NCBI GenBank assembly: GCA_012267605.1 | Contig: JAAXGF010000039.1 | Location: forward strand, 1-7,587 | DNA from: Alphaproteobacteria bacterium | GTDB lineage: Bacteria > Pseudomonadota > Alphaproteobacteria > JAAXGF01 | Length of the DNA stretch: 7,587 nucleotides | Direction of reading: 5' to 3' | Shown here: piece by piece, positions 1 to 5,443 of the stretch | Position numbering within the stretch: the first letter of the stretch is position 1 | How the letters are laid out: each line of letters begins with the position of its first letter | Position numbers and translations under genes: made by a program | The notes under the pieces: generated by a model | The model's database searches: none | The model's input: the letters and a program-made list of their open reading frames with translations, nothing else | What the model was told of the DNA's origin: nothing

Positions 1-347
1 GACCCCCGAGTTGCGGAAGTCGGGATAGCCTCGTGGTGGTGTTGAGTGGTGGAATCCGGCACGGATATCACCTTCACTGGGCCGCTCACCTTACGCATCG
101 GTACGGGAGCCCGTGTGGGCATCGGGTCAACGTCTCCCTCCTTGGCTGCGACGGCGACCGTCATAACATCCATGAACTCGACTGCGGACGTATGGCCATT
201 GACGTAGAGCTTCGCAGCACTTTCGACCCAGTTCGGTATCCGACTTTCGCCTGACCTAGCGTCGTTATCCTCGGCAGACGCGCCGGTGCCCATACCAGAA
301 AGTGTAATCGCGGCGGCAACTACGTACACAAGTCTGTCTGTCTTCAT
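1..347 (-). CDS. Plastocyanin-like exported protein, N-terminal part (runs off the left edge)
   Basis: The frame is open from an ATG at 345-347 to the window edge (115 full codons), so the C-terminal copper-binding half is not seen. Residues 1-25 are a signal peptide with likely cleavage at ASA|ED. Residues 37-59 (IPNW..SAAKLY..GHTS..EFM) match the same region of the protein at 1794-2324, as do the following MTVA stretch and a His cluster at 103-105 that corresponds to His95-His96 there. It is therefore a paralogue of that plastocyanin-like protein. A ribosome site (GAGGA) lies about 9 bases upstream. The gene follows 398-826 after a 50-base gap and probably shares its promoter at 892-934, repeating the gene order at 1794-2818. 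Copper binding is inferred from the paralogue only. Export is well supported by the signal peptide. Confidence 0.82.
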   Translation of the reverse strand, partial: MKTDRLVYVVAAAITLSGMGTGASAEDNDARSGESRIPNWVESAAKLYVNGHTSAVEFMDVMTVAVAAKEGDVDPMPTRAPVPMRKVSGPVKVISVPDSTTQHHHEAIPTSATRG

Positions 348-397
348 TTTTGTTTTCCTCGTATCAGGGTGGAATTGAGGTGAAGTGTCGATCTGTC

Positions 398-826
398 TCA
401 CCGACCAGCCGTGAAAATTGCGGTCACGCGGCTGATGAGGGAATTAAACGCCGTTTGTTCCTCGGGCCGCTCGACCACGACTGAGTTCGCGTACCAAGTC
501 CGGTCGCCGTAGCGCACGACGTATTTGCCGGGCTTCATGTTTTCGGGGATAACGAAAAGCATCGAGGTGTTCGGCTTGATCGGGCTTTCGTCCATTAGGT
601 CGTAATTGCGCACGACCTTGGCTCTTTGCTCCCGCTCGCTCTCATTTCGGATCGAGATGCGGTCGCCTTGACGCACTTTGAGAAGAGCCGGCTCAACACC
701 TGTATCGTCGATCACGACCTGAAAGAACCGGGTGTCGGAGGCGTCAGCTGGCGACGCCGAAGCAAGTCCCATGACCACCGCCGAGGCTGTAATTAGGGAG
801 AGCATTGTTGAACGAGTTACTGACAT
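398..826 (-). CDS. Exported cupredoxin-like protein without copper ligands (copy A)
   Basis: This 142-residue protein has a signal peptide (1-29, cleavage near ADA|SDT) and one small cupredoxin-like beta domain. I chose the ATG at 824-826 rather than an upstream in-frame ATG at 883 because it has AGGAG 8 bases upstream and aligns with the start of the paralogue at 2387-2818 (MSxTRST). The fold is inferred from alignment with the canonical cupredoxin at 3771-4130: the blocks VRQGD..IRNES, IKPNTS and PGKYVVRYGDR match its NAGD..FDNSS, VKPNES and PGTYVLNCGLH. All four type 1 copper ligand positions are substituted: the first His is Gln67, and Cys, His and Met become Tyr, Arg and Tyr in the loop at 105-112. 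It therefore probably does not bind copper through a type 1 site. A C-terminal helix-like tail (125-142) is shared only with its paralogue. It is the first gene of unit A. Confidence 0.88.
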   Translation of the reverse strand: MSVTRSTMLSLITASAVVMGLASASPADASDTRFFQVVIDDTGVEPALLKVRQGDRISIRNESEREQRAKVVRNYDLMDESPIKPNTSMLFVIPENMKPGKYVVRYGDRTWYANSVVVERPEEQTAFNSLISRVTAIFTAGR

Positions 827-891
827 CTGAGAAACTCCTGGATAAAACGTTTGTCTAAAATTAGTAATAATACAATGCATCAAGTGGGTAT

Positions 892-934
892 ATCCGGTCG
901 AATACCTGGGTAATTCTACGTGACGTATAATTAC
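892..934 (-). promoter_or_regulatory. Promoter/operator element of unit A (two GTA-N4-TAC boxes plus CGGAT)
   Basis: Read on the minus strand, the element has a distal box GTAATTATAC (925-934), five bases, a proximal box GTAGAATTAC (910-919), 13 bases including GTATTCG, then CGGATA (bases 892-896 plus 891). It ends 66 bases before the start codon of 398-826. The same arrangement precedes five other minus-strand units in this window. The 13-base spacer and the -10-like CGGAT would suit an ECF-type sigma factor if GTAnnnn is the -35 (16-base spacing). The boxes could equally be dyad operators for an activator. Promoter function is inferred from conservation and position. Confidence 0.72.
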
Positions 935-1082
935 CTAATAGATCATGGATCACGAACATTCTCAGGATTGCAAGCAAAACTCAAAGTGTCTGAATTGGAA
1001 AAAGAGATTAGGTTTACATTTACTTGTGATCAAATTGGTATGATCGAAAGCTCAGCAGTAAAAAACGAACGCACGGAAGCCG

Positions 1083-1721
1083 TCACCGCTCAGGCTCACA
1101 CCTGTTTTCCTCCGGACAACCCATGAGCAGAAAATAGAGAAGCGGTAGAACGCTTGGCTCTATTCGCCACTTCGACGAATTTCCACCTTGATCCGAATCA
1201 TCGTTCTTCTCCAGCCAACCTTCGCCAATTCTTGCTTTCTTCGGATTGTGTTTTGAATACCAGGCATTTGGTTTGCCAGACATGCGGACGAGCATTTTGC
1301 GTAAGTCGGACCACGTATAATTTTTGCGCATCTGAAACTCGACGTAGTTCCGTATGTCTTCGAATGTTTTCCAGTTTCCATCCTTTAGGGCGCAGAGAAT
1401 AAGGAAGCGTTCTTTTCCGACTTCCCCACGAACCATGCGTTCCCACCATAGTTTTGTTTCGTCCGTACTCTGCAAACCAAGTGATTTGCCGAGATCATCG
1501 AAGATGTTCACGGCGTCGAAGGGACGCTCTGCCGGAATGTTGAATACGGTACGGCCACCTTCGAACTTCCGCTCGCCGGCGACACTCTCGAAGCTTGGAA
1601 ACACGAGTAATACCGCGATGAGTATCTGCAAAATGATGGCTGCGGAATCGCAGTTGCGTGTGATCGCGTGACCGCCGGTGTTCGCGCGAAACAAAGCGAG
1701 CCGATGATTTGAACTCATCAT
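1083..1721 (-). CDS. Membrane-anchored or exported protein with a winged-helix-like region
   Basis: This is an unrecognised protein of up to 212 residues. A basic N-terminus (Arg7, Arg12, Arg22) precedes a hydrophobic segment at 28-42 (AIILQILIAVLLVF) ending in SVA|GE, so it is either a signal anchor or a cleaved signal. Residues about 103-198 (ERFLILCALKDG, then helices, then a basic Lys/Arg-rich stretch and a WRIEPSVLPLLYFLL segment) look like a winged helix-turn-helix, judged by eye. The only ATG starts (1721 and 1718) lie inside the right arm of the hairpin at 1696-1729. Upstream AGGCG is a poor ribosome site and is partly paired in that hairpin, so a non-ATG start such as TTG (residue 11 or 32) is possible. 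It lies 72 bases after 1794-2324 and has no promoter element of the shared type. Translation could depend on hairpin opening or terminator readthrough. Coding is likely, but the start and function are uncertain. Confidence 0.6.
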   Translation of the reverse strand: MMSSNHRLALFRANTGGHAITRNCDSAAIILQILIAVLLVFPSFESVAGERKFEGGRTVFNIPAERPFDAVNIFDDLGKSLGLQSTDETKLWWERMVRGEVGKERFLILCALKDGNWKTFEDIRNYVEFQMRKNYTWSDLRKMLVRMSGKPNAWYSKHNPKKARIGEGWLEKNDDSDQGGNSSKWRIEPSVLPLLYFLLMGCPEENRCEPER

Positions 1722-1729
1722 CGGCTCGC
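1696..1729 (-). terminator. Rho-independent terminator after 1794-2324, overlapping the next ORF start
   Basis: The arms 1696-1708 (gcgagccgatgat) and 1717-1729 (atcatcggctcgc) are a perfect 13-base inverted repeat around an 8-base loop. On the minus strand the stem is followed by TTTGTTT (1695-1689), which fits a terminator 65 bases beyond the stop codon at 1794. The same stem contains the ATG codons and part of the ribosome site of the ORF at 1083-1721, so it may also act as a translational switch. On the plus strand the stem is followed only by a weak AT-rich stretch. Confidence 0.8.
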
Positions 1730-1793
1730 CTAGTTATTTACGGCTTGAATGTGAGGCTTGGATTGCACTTGGGGTTTCGTCACGGCCTTCGCA

Positions 1794-2324
1794 TTAGCGG
1801 ACAATGACGGCACCCTGACGCCATGGATGGATCGCACAGCCGTAACGGTAGAGGCCGGGCTCGTCGAAGGTGTGGGTGAAGCCATGGCCGGTGTCGATGT
1901 AACCGGAGAACTCGGTGTTGAACGTACCATCCGAGTTCTTGCTCTGGATGGCGTGCATGCGGTTGTCCTGGTTAAGCCAGTGAACTGTAGTGCCGCTTTC
2001 GATTTCCATATTCCGTGGCAAGAAGGTGCCGGTTTGATGATGTTCGGCGTCGCTGTTCGGCACGATGATCATGGGAACGTTGTCGGTCGGTTGAACCATG
2101 GGACCGGCGTCGCCGGTTGTCGCGTTGAGAGCGACTGTCATTACGCCCATGAAGTCGTCGTGGCTGGTGTGACCGTCGGCGTAGAGTTTGGCCGCGCTCT
2201 TTACCCAGTCCGGAACCATCGTATCAACGGCTGCCAAGTCTTGTTCTTGGGCAAACGCGCCGGTGCTTAAGCCGATTAATGCAACGGCGGAGGCACAAAT
2301 GCGTGATAGTGATTGGGTGTTCAT
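1794..2324 (-). CDS. Plastocyanin-like copper protein with an N-terminal IPxW-type domain
   Basis: This 176-residue exported protein has a signal peptide at 1-25 (AFA|QE). Residues 37-60 (VPDWVKSAAKLYADGHTS..DFM) form a short helical domain resembling the repeated IPxWIKxNAxWWxxGxISDxDF motif of thaumarchaeal surface proteins, by recall. Residues about 83-176 are a cupredoxin domain. The copper ligands visible are His124 (RMHAI) and Cys163 and His166 in YGCAIHPWRQG. The axial Met expected three residues after His166 is Arg169. The family normally carries electrons in the periplasm, and the Arg change would alter redox potential or geometry. The start ATG (2322-2324) has AAGGAA about 8 bases upstream. 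It is second in unit B, 62 bases after 2387-2818, and is followed by a strong terminator. A copper-bound periplasmic role is likely; the partner is unknown. Confidence 0.88.
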   Translation of the reverse strand: MNTQSLSRICASAVALIGLSTGAFAQEQDLAAVDTMVPDWVKSAAKLYADGHTSHDDFMGVMTVALNATTGDAGPMVQPTDNVPMIIVPNSDAEHHQTGTFLPRNMEIESGTTVHWLNQDNRMHAIQSKNSDGTFNTEFSGYIDTGHGFTHTFDEPGLYRYGCAIHPWRQGAVIVR

Positions 2325-2371
2325 CGTTCTGTTCCTTGTCTTGGCGTTGTGATCAAGTGGGCCTTCTTTAT

Positions 2372-2397
2372 CCGGTTACTGACCGGTTACTGACCGG
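2372..2397. repeat. Short tandem repeat at the stop codon of 2387-2818
   Basis: The 11-base unit ccggttactga occurs twice, followed by a partial third copy (ccgg). It covers the TAA stop of 2387-2818 and the start of the intergenic spacer. A slippage duplication would explain it. It leaves the protein end unchanged because the first stop is kept. Confidence 0.75.
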
Positions 2398-2818
2398 CCG
2401 CGAATACCGCGCTCACGCTGCCGGCGAGCGAATTGAAGAGGCCATCCTTTTCGGGGTGCTCGACGACGATCGAGTTGGCGTACCAAAAATCACGGTCGCC
2501 ATAACGCAGAACATATTTGCCAGGTCCCATATCCTCGGGAATTTCGAACAGCAAAGAGGTGTTTGGTTTGATCTCGCTGTCTTCGATAAGGTCTTCGTCA
2601 TGGAAGGCCTCAGCCCGGTGGACCTCCTGGCTTTCGTTGCGGATGATAATGTGGTCGCCCTGGCGAACCTTCAAAAGCGCCGACACCACACCGATCTCAT
2701 CGATCACCACTTCGAAGAAGCGTGACTCGGACGCTTGGCTGGTGGATGCCGAAGTCAGGCTGATCGCGATGGCAGAGGCGGCGATGAGTGAAGTGAGGGT
2801 GGAACGTGTCGCTGACAT
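2387..2818 (-). CDS. Exported cupredoxin-like protein retaining one copper ligand (copy B)
   Basis: This 143-residue paralogue of 398-826 shares the same architecture: signal peptide 1-29 (SQA|SES), small cupredoxin-like beta domain, and a helix-like tail at 127-143. Long identical blocks include ALLKVRQGD, IKPNTS, PGKYV and RYGDR. By alignment with the canonical protein at 3771-4130, His67 keeps the first copper ligand position, but the C-terminal Cys-x2-His-x2-Met loop is replaced by RYGDRDFWYANS, which has no Cys, His or Met. A normal type 1 copper centre is therefore not expected. The start ATG (2816-2818) has AGGAG 8 bases upstream. It is the first gene of unit B, with its promoter element at 2884-2926 and the plastocyanin-like gene 1794-2324 just downstream. 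The conserved pairing suggests that this protein and its partner act together, for example as a chaperone or complex subunit; that role is a guess. Confidence 0.88.
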   Translation of the reverse strand: MSATRSTLTSLIAASAIAISLTSASTSQASESRFFEVVIDEIGVVSALLKVRQGDHIIIRNESQEVHRAEAFHDEDLIEDSEIKPNTSLLFEIPEDMGPGKYVLRYGDRDFWYANSIVVEHPEKDGLFNSLAGSVSAVFAAGQ

Positions 2819-2883
2819 TGGAAAAGCTCCTGGGTTAACGATTAGCTTGGTGATAGAAATAAAAAGTCAAAGGGCTATTGTAA

Positions 2884-2926
2884 ATCCGGTCGAATACCTG
2901 GGTATTTCTACATGAGGTATAAATAC
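2884..2926 (-). promoter_or_regulatory. Promoter/operator element of unit B (two GTA-N4-TAC boxes plus CGGAT)
   Basis: On the minus strand: distal box GTATTTATAC (2917-2926), five bases, proximal box GTAGAAATAC (2902-2911), 13 bases, then CGGAT (2884-2888). It ends 66 bases before the ATG, exactly as in unit A. Here the proximal region also forms a perfect dyad, aatacc-tg-ggtatt, at 2893-2906 on the plus strand. Being the least degenerate copy, it is the best reference for the motif. Confidence 0.75.
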
Positions 2927-2929
2927 CTA

Positions 2930-3190
2930 ACGCGAATTCTTGGGTTTTTCGTGTGCTTGTTCGGCCCGAACTTACCCGATGTCGTCCGCACATTTTTCTC
3001 TCGATCGGCTGTCCCAAAAGCCCCGAAAGTCAGGCGCCAAAACATCGCGAACCGGGATGACGAGGCATTGTGCTCGGAAAAATTTATTCTGGGAGTTGCG
3101 CCGTCAAGTCCTGACCACGAATGTGGACGGCGACAAAGGAGTGGATGGATTGCCCAGTGGCGAGCGAGGGGAAAGTCGGTGGAGTACTGT
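2930..3190. other. Gene-poor spacer between the unit B promoter and small ORF C
   Basis: I see no convincing gene on either strand; the plus-strand frames here lack a ribosome site and family features. A possible hairpin lies at 3099-3132 (CGCCGTC against GACGGCG, with an inner CCAC-GAAT-GTGG), 59 or more bases after the stop of 3191-3394. It has no adjacent T-run on the minus strand, so it is at best a weak terminator. Confidence 0.5.
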
Positions 3191-3394
3191 TCAGCCGGTC
3201 AGACTGTTGATTCGTGCGATAACGCCGTCCCACTGATTATTACGGCAGTAGTCGATGGCCGCAGCAACGCCAATGGTTCGCACCAGATTACCTGCCAAAA
3301 CCTCTAAAGGATCGGTTGACGAGCGTGACGTGTTACTTGTCTGGACGCTATGTGAGAACCGAATAGGGGAATTCGTGGCGCGAGTCGCTGACAT
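3191..3394 (-). CDS. Small hypothetical protein (67 aa) driven by a copy of the cupredoxin-unit promoter
   Basis: The leader, ribosome site (GGGAG, 7 bases upstream) and first codons (MSATR, with about 20 closely matching bases) match the start of 2387-2818, after which similarity ends. There is no signal peptide. Residues 30-67 (LEVLAGNLVRTIGVAAAIDYC, then NQWDGVIARI) look like a compact helical segment of a small soluble protein, with coding-like codon choice. Either a third copy of the cassette start was fused by recombination to an unrelated small ORF, or a real small cytoplasmic protein belongs to the same regulon. I cannot assign a function. The promoter element at 3459-3501 supports transcription. 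Confidence 0.55.
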   Translation of the reverse strand: MSATRATNSPIRFSHSVQTSNTSRSSTDPLEVLAGNLVRTIGVAAAIDYCRNNQWDGVIARINSLTG

Positions 3395-3458
3395 GGAAAT
3401 GCTCCCTTGTTGAATGTTTACCTGTATGTAAGAGTAATGAGTTCAGTGAAGGTTTATA

Positions 3459-3501
3459 ATCCGGTCGCGTACGGAAGTATTTTTACATGAGGGATGAATA
3501 C
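3459..3501 (-). promoter_or_regulatory. Promoter/operator element of unit C
   Basis: On the minus strand: distal box GTATTCATCC (3492-3501, right half degenerate), five bases, proximal box GTAAAAATAC (3477-3486), 13 bases, then CGGAT (3459-3463). It ends 65 bases before the ATG at 3394. The region between box and CGGAT has diverged from A and B (GTACGCGAC instead of GTATTCGAC), while box, spacing and CGGAT are kept, which argues for selection on those parts. Confidence 0.7.
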
Positions 3502-3770
3502 TTAATCCAAGGTTGGTGTCGTTCTGACAATCCGATGAAAATGAGTGGGTAAATTGCCTGATGGAACCCACAGACTGTGGATATTTATTTTCAAAATTAT
3601 TAGGTTGGACAGAGCCGCGATGAGTAGACGTTCAATCTAACGCGTGAAAATGCCAAAGATTTAGAAAAAATTATTGCTTTTTCCGGGGCTGAACTTAGTG
3701 GATCGCCCGAATTTGGTCGCCAGGGACCGGAAGCGCTAGAACTCCTCCGGCCCCACACGAACTACCCTTA
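3502..3770. other. Intergenic region without a recognisable gene
   Basis: This stretch separates the unit C promoter from the stop of 3771-4130. It is AT-rich in the middle and has stops in all frames. It holds a short perfect dyad CCACAG-a-CTGTGG at 3568-3580, whose one-base centre makes it a possible protein-binding site rather than a hairpin. No clear terminator for 3771-4130 is visible; a weak CCGGA/TCCGG pairing near 3727-3750 has no T-tract. Confidence 0.5.
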
Positions 3771-4130
3771 TTAGCCTTTTACAACCAACTCCGCCTGCAT
3801 TCCGGGGTGAAGACCGCAGTTTAGAACATACGTTCCGGGGGATAGGCCGGAGGAAACACGAAAAACGAAGCTCTCATTCGGCTTAACCGGCTGGTTGCCG
3901 AGAACGTCGTCACGACCGATAACGGTGACAGTGTGCATCAACTTACTGCTGTTATCAAAACGGATTCCATCGCCCGCGTTTGCCTGGATCTGCACCGGCC
4001 CAAAGCTGCCGCGTGAAAGGTTGACTGTGATTTCCCTCGCCTCGGCCTGGGAAGACGCGGCGAGATACACTAGGGCAACGCCTAGAGCCGAGAGGAGAGA
4101 AGTCGTTGCGTTGAACTTGAATGCCATCAT
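3771..4130 (-). CDS. Exported cupredoxin with a complete type 1 copper site
   Basis: This 119-residue protein has a signal peptide (1-30, cleavage near AEA|RE) and a single cupredoxin domain, the usual size for a small blue copper protein. All four expected ligands are present: His66 (LMHTV), then Cys105, His108 and Met111 in LNCGLHPGMQ. Known members shuttle electrons or bind copper in the periplasm. The loop is short, like amicyanin or pseudoazurin relatives, but I cannot name a subfamily. Two adjacent ATGs (4128-4130 and 4125-4127) are possible starts. CGGAG lies 5 bases before the first, so I keep the longer form. It is a single-gene unit (D) with its own promoter element at 4193-4220. 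It serves as the reference for judging ligand loss in the paralogous-fold proteins at 398-826 and 2387-2818. Confidence 0.92.
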   Translation of the reverse strand: MMAFKFNATTSLLSALGVALVYLAASSQAEAREITVNLSRGSFGPVQIQANAGDGIRFDNSSKLMHTVTVIGRDDVLGNQPVKPNESFVFRVSSGLSPGTYVLNCGLHPGMQAELVVKG

Positions 4131-4192
4131 TGATACTCCGCAGATGAGGTTTCTGATGGCCGAAAGTGTAAATTAAATAAAAAACAATGTAT

Positions 4193-4220
4193 ATCCGCAC
4201 GAATGCGACCGTATAAATAC
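4193..4220 (-). promoter_or_regulatory. Promoter/operator element of unit D
   Basis: On the minus strand: GTATTTATAC (4211-4220), 13 bases containing GCATTCG, then CGGAT (4193-4197), 63 bases before the ATG at 4130. There is one box only. The box sequence is identical to the distal box of unit B, although it sits in the proximal position here. Confidence 0.72.
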
Positions 4221-4368
4221 TCACAGTTTCCTCTTATATTGACAAGTATATTCTTTTTAGACAAAACGACCATTAACAATTGATTGCAGATCGATAAAAA
4301 ATACTTTTTATTATTGCAATTTGATAATTTGTGTGGATATTAATTGTTGAGTGGAATGCGGTCGATAT
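4221..4368. other. AT-rich spacer
   Basis: Strongly AT-rich non-coding sequence upstream of the unit D promoter and downstream of the broken gene at 4369-4903. It has A- and T-tracts (for example near 4295-4313) and an ATTGCA/TGCAAT inverted pair around 4284-4320, but no GC stem that would make a normal terminator. It may act as an UP-like or curved upstream region for unit D. Confidence 0.4.
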
Positions 4369-4903
4369 TCAACATTGATCGGAAAGTATGGCTAGAATAC
4401 CAATCCGACAGCGGCTGGAAGGTTCCCGCAGTGAACGGTCATCGGCGTGGTCCGTTGAATTCGCGCTTGTCTCATCGGCCTCGTAGACTTTATCCAGTGC
4501 CGTTTTAGTGCCAGCGGCCTTAAGCGTTTCGAATTTGATCATCAATCCCTCGGCCTTCATGTATTGCTGTGAGGAGACGGAAAAGCCACTTTCGTAAAGC
4601 ATAAACATTGGAGAATTGAGCACCTGGAAGAAAACGCACAATTGCTCTTAATATTTTGTTGAATAGTGCATCCCCATGCGTTGAGTCGCTCGCTACTCGA
4701 TAAGCTTCTGCCCGCAACGCTGGAAGATGCGGTTGGACCTGTCTGGTTAAGTGTTGTCCTAACAATCGCCCGAACAGATTAATGACCTTCTTCTGGTGGA
4801 CTGGTGTGCCGCTACTTTCGAGCGCCTTACTTTGGAACCCAGTCTGAGAAGAATTGACCTTCTCGACTCGTTCTATATCGGACAGCTTAATGACAGTAGA
4901 CAT
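4369..4903 (-). pseudogene. Frameshifted unknown gene, second in unit E
   Basis: The start ATG (4901-4903) has AGGA 5-6 bases upstream and follows 4940-5269 after 36 bases. The frame is open to 4520, but from about 4640 the other minus frame (open to the TGA at 4369) looks more coding: third codon positions become GC-rich and the translation MKAEGLMIKFETLKAAGTK.. is helix-like. The 535-base length is one base over a multiple of three. Removing one T from the TTTT at 4634-4631 joins the frames as ..VRFFQVLNSPMFM.., giving 177 residues. This fits a single-base insertion, or a sequencing error. I do not recognise the family. The N-terminal half (LFGRLLGQHLTRQVQPHLPALRAEAYRV) and the C-terminal half both look helical, and there is no signal peptide. 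If the site is not an error, the product is a 127-residue truncation. Confidence 0.55.
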
Positions 4904-4939
4904 TTTTTCCTACGATTGCTTTCGAGCGCGACTACGAAC

Positions 4940-5269
4940 CTAATTCGACAAATGGCAGTGGCCACAGGTCGGACTGATAGTCAGATTGCCCGTGGGCCTA
5001 AGGTTGCCGTGCAGTTCGCCGAATTTGTACGTAGCGTGGCCGAAGTGGTTTTCGTACGTTGCCGTAATGCGCAGCTCGGCGTTTGCCCGGGATGCAATGG
5101 CGTCGATGTGCTTCTGCGACCCGGTATCCGCAACAAGGAGTTGGCCGGTTCCGATGCCGCTCACATTGGCAACGCCATCGATTTCATGTGCGTTTCCAAC
5201 TGTAACCGCGAGTAACATGCCAACGGCTGCGGCGATCGGGTGGAGGACGCGGCGACTGGGAATATTCAT
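4940..5269 (-). CDS. Small exported protein with C-terminal CXXCH motif
   Basis: This 109-residue protein has a signal peptide at 1-27 (cleavage GNA|HE), which would leave His28 as the mature N-terminus. The mature part is 82 residues, rich in His (54, 75, 78, 87, 104, 106) and beta-prone (ANAELRITATYENHFGHATYKF). It ends TCGHCHLSN, so Cys102-x2-Cys105-His106 is a perfect c-type haem motif four residues from the end. In known class II cytochromes the motif is also C-terminal, but those are four-helix bundles and this is not. It could instead bind a metal through His and Cys. The ATG (5267-5269) has GAGGAG about 8 bases upstream. It is the first gene of unit E, promoter at 5342-5369, followed by the broken gene 4369-4903. 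Export is well supported; haem attachment is a hypothesis. Confidence 0.78.
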   Translation of the reverse strand: MNIPSRRVLHPIAAAVGMLLAVTVGNAHEIDGVANVSGIGTGQLLVADTGSQKHIDAIASRANAELRITATYENHFGHATYKFGELHGNLRPTGNLTISPTCGHCHLSN

Positions 5270-5341
5270 AATCTTTTCTCCTCGTGGAAGAATGTTGTTG
5301 AGCGATGTTCTAGAATGTACGCTGAAATGGATGACAAAAGA

Positions 5342-5369
5342 ATCCGCTCGAATACTGCCGTAAGACTAC
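5342..5369 (-). promoter_or_regulatory. Promoter/operator element of unit E
   Basis: On the minus strand: GTAGTCTTAC (5360-5369), 13 bases containing GTATTCG, then CGGAT (5342-5346), 73 bases before the ATG at 5269. The GTATTCG segment matches units A and B exactly. Only one box is present. Confidence 0.7.
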
Positions 5370-5443
5370 CTATGGCGGTTCGAAACGCTGCGCCTGCGAT
5401 ATAATTGACTCCCCCAATGACTCTGAGAAACTCCTTGTCGGCC

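Noticed and set aside
827..883. N-terminal extension of the cupredoxin-like protein to an ATG at 883
   Set aside because: It would place 19 residues before a normal signal peptide and skip the AGGAG site; the paralogue starts at the equivalent of 826.
920..1126. Plus-strand frame of 68 codons with a GTG start
   Set aside because: It starts inside the unit A promoter element, has no ribosome site and overlaps the end of 1083-1721.
1758..2270. Long plus-strand reading frame of 170 codons opposite the plastocyanin-like gene
   Set aside because: It is antisense to 1794-2324, which has a signal peptide, copper motif, ribosome site and promoter; the plus frame has none of these.
2370..2397. A seventh copy of the shared promoter in front of 1794-2324
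   Set aside because: ATCCG is present but no GTA-N4-TAC box lies at the 13-base spacing; the repeats there are the 11-base tandem duplication.
2279..2725. Plus-strand reading frame of 148 codons
   Set aside because: Antisense to 2387-2818, with no ribosome site or family features.
3099..3132. Hairpin as a terminator for the small ORF C
   Set aside because: The stem is interrupted and no T-run follows directly on the minus strand, so I did not list it as a terminator.
3568..3580. CCACAG-a-CTGTGG as a terminator
   Set aside because: A one-base loop cannot form this hairpin and the stem is short; at most it is a protein-binding dyad.
4796..5363. Two overlapping plus-strand frames
   Set aside because: Both are antisense to 4940-5269 and its neighbours; the minus strand has signal peptide, CXXCH and good ribosome sites.
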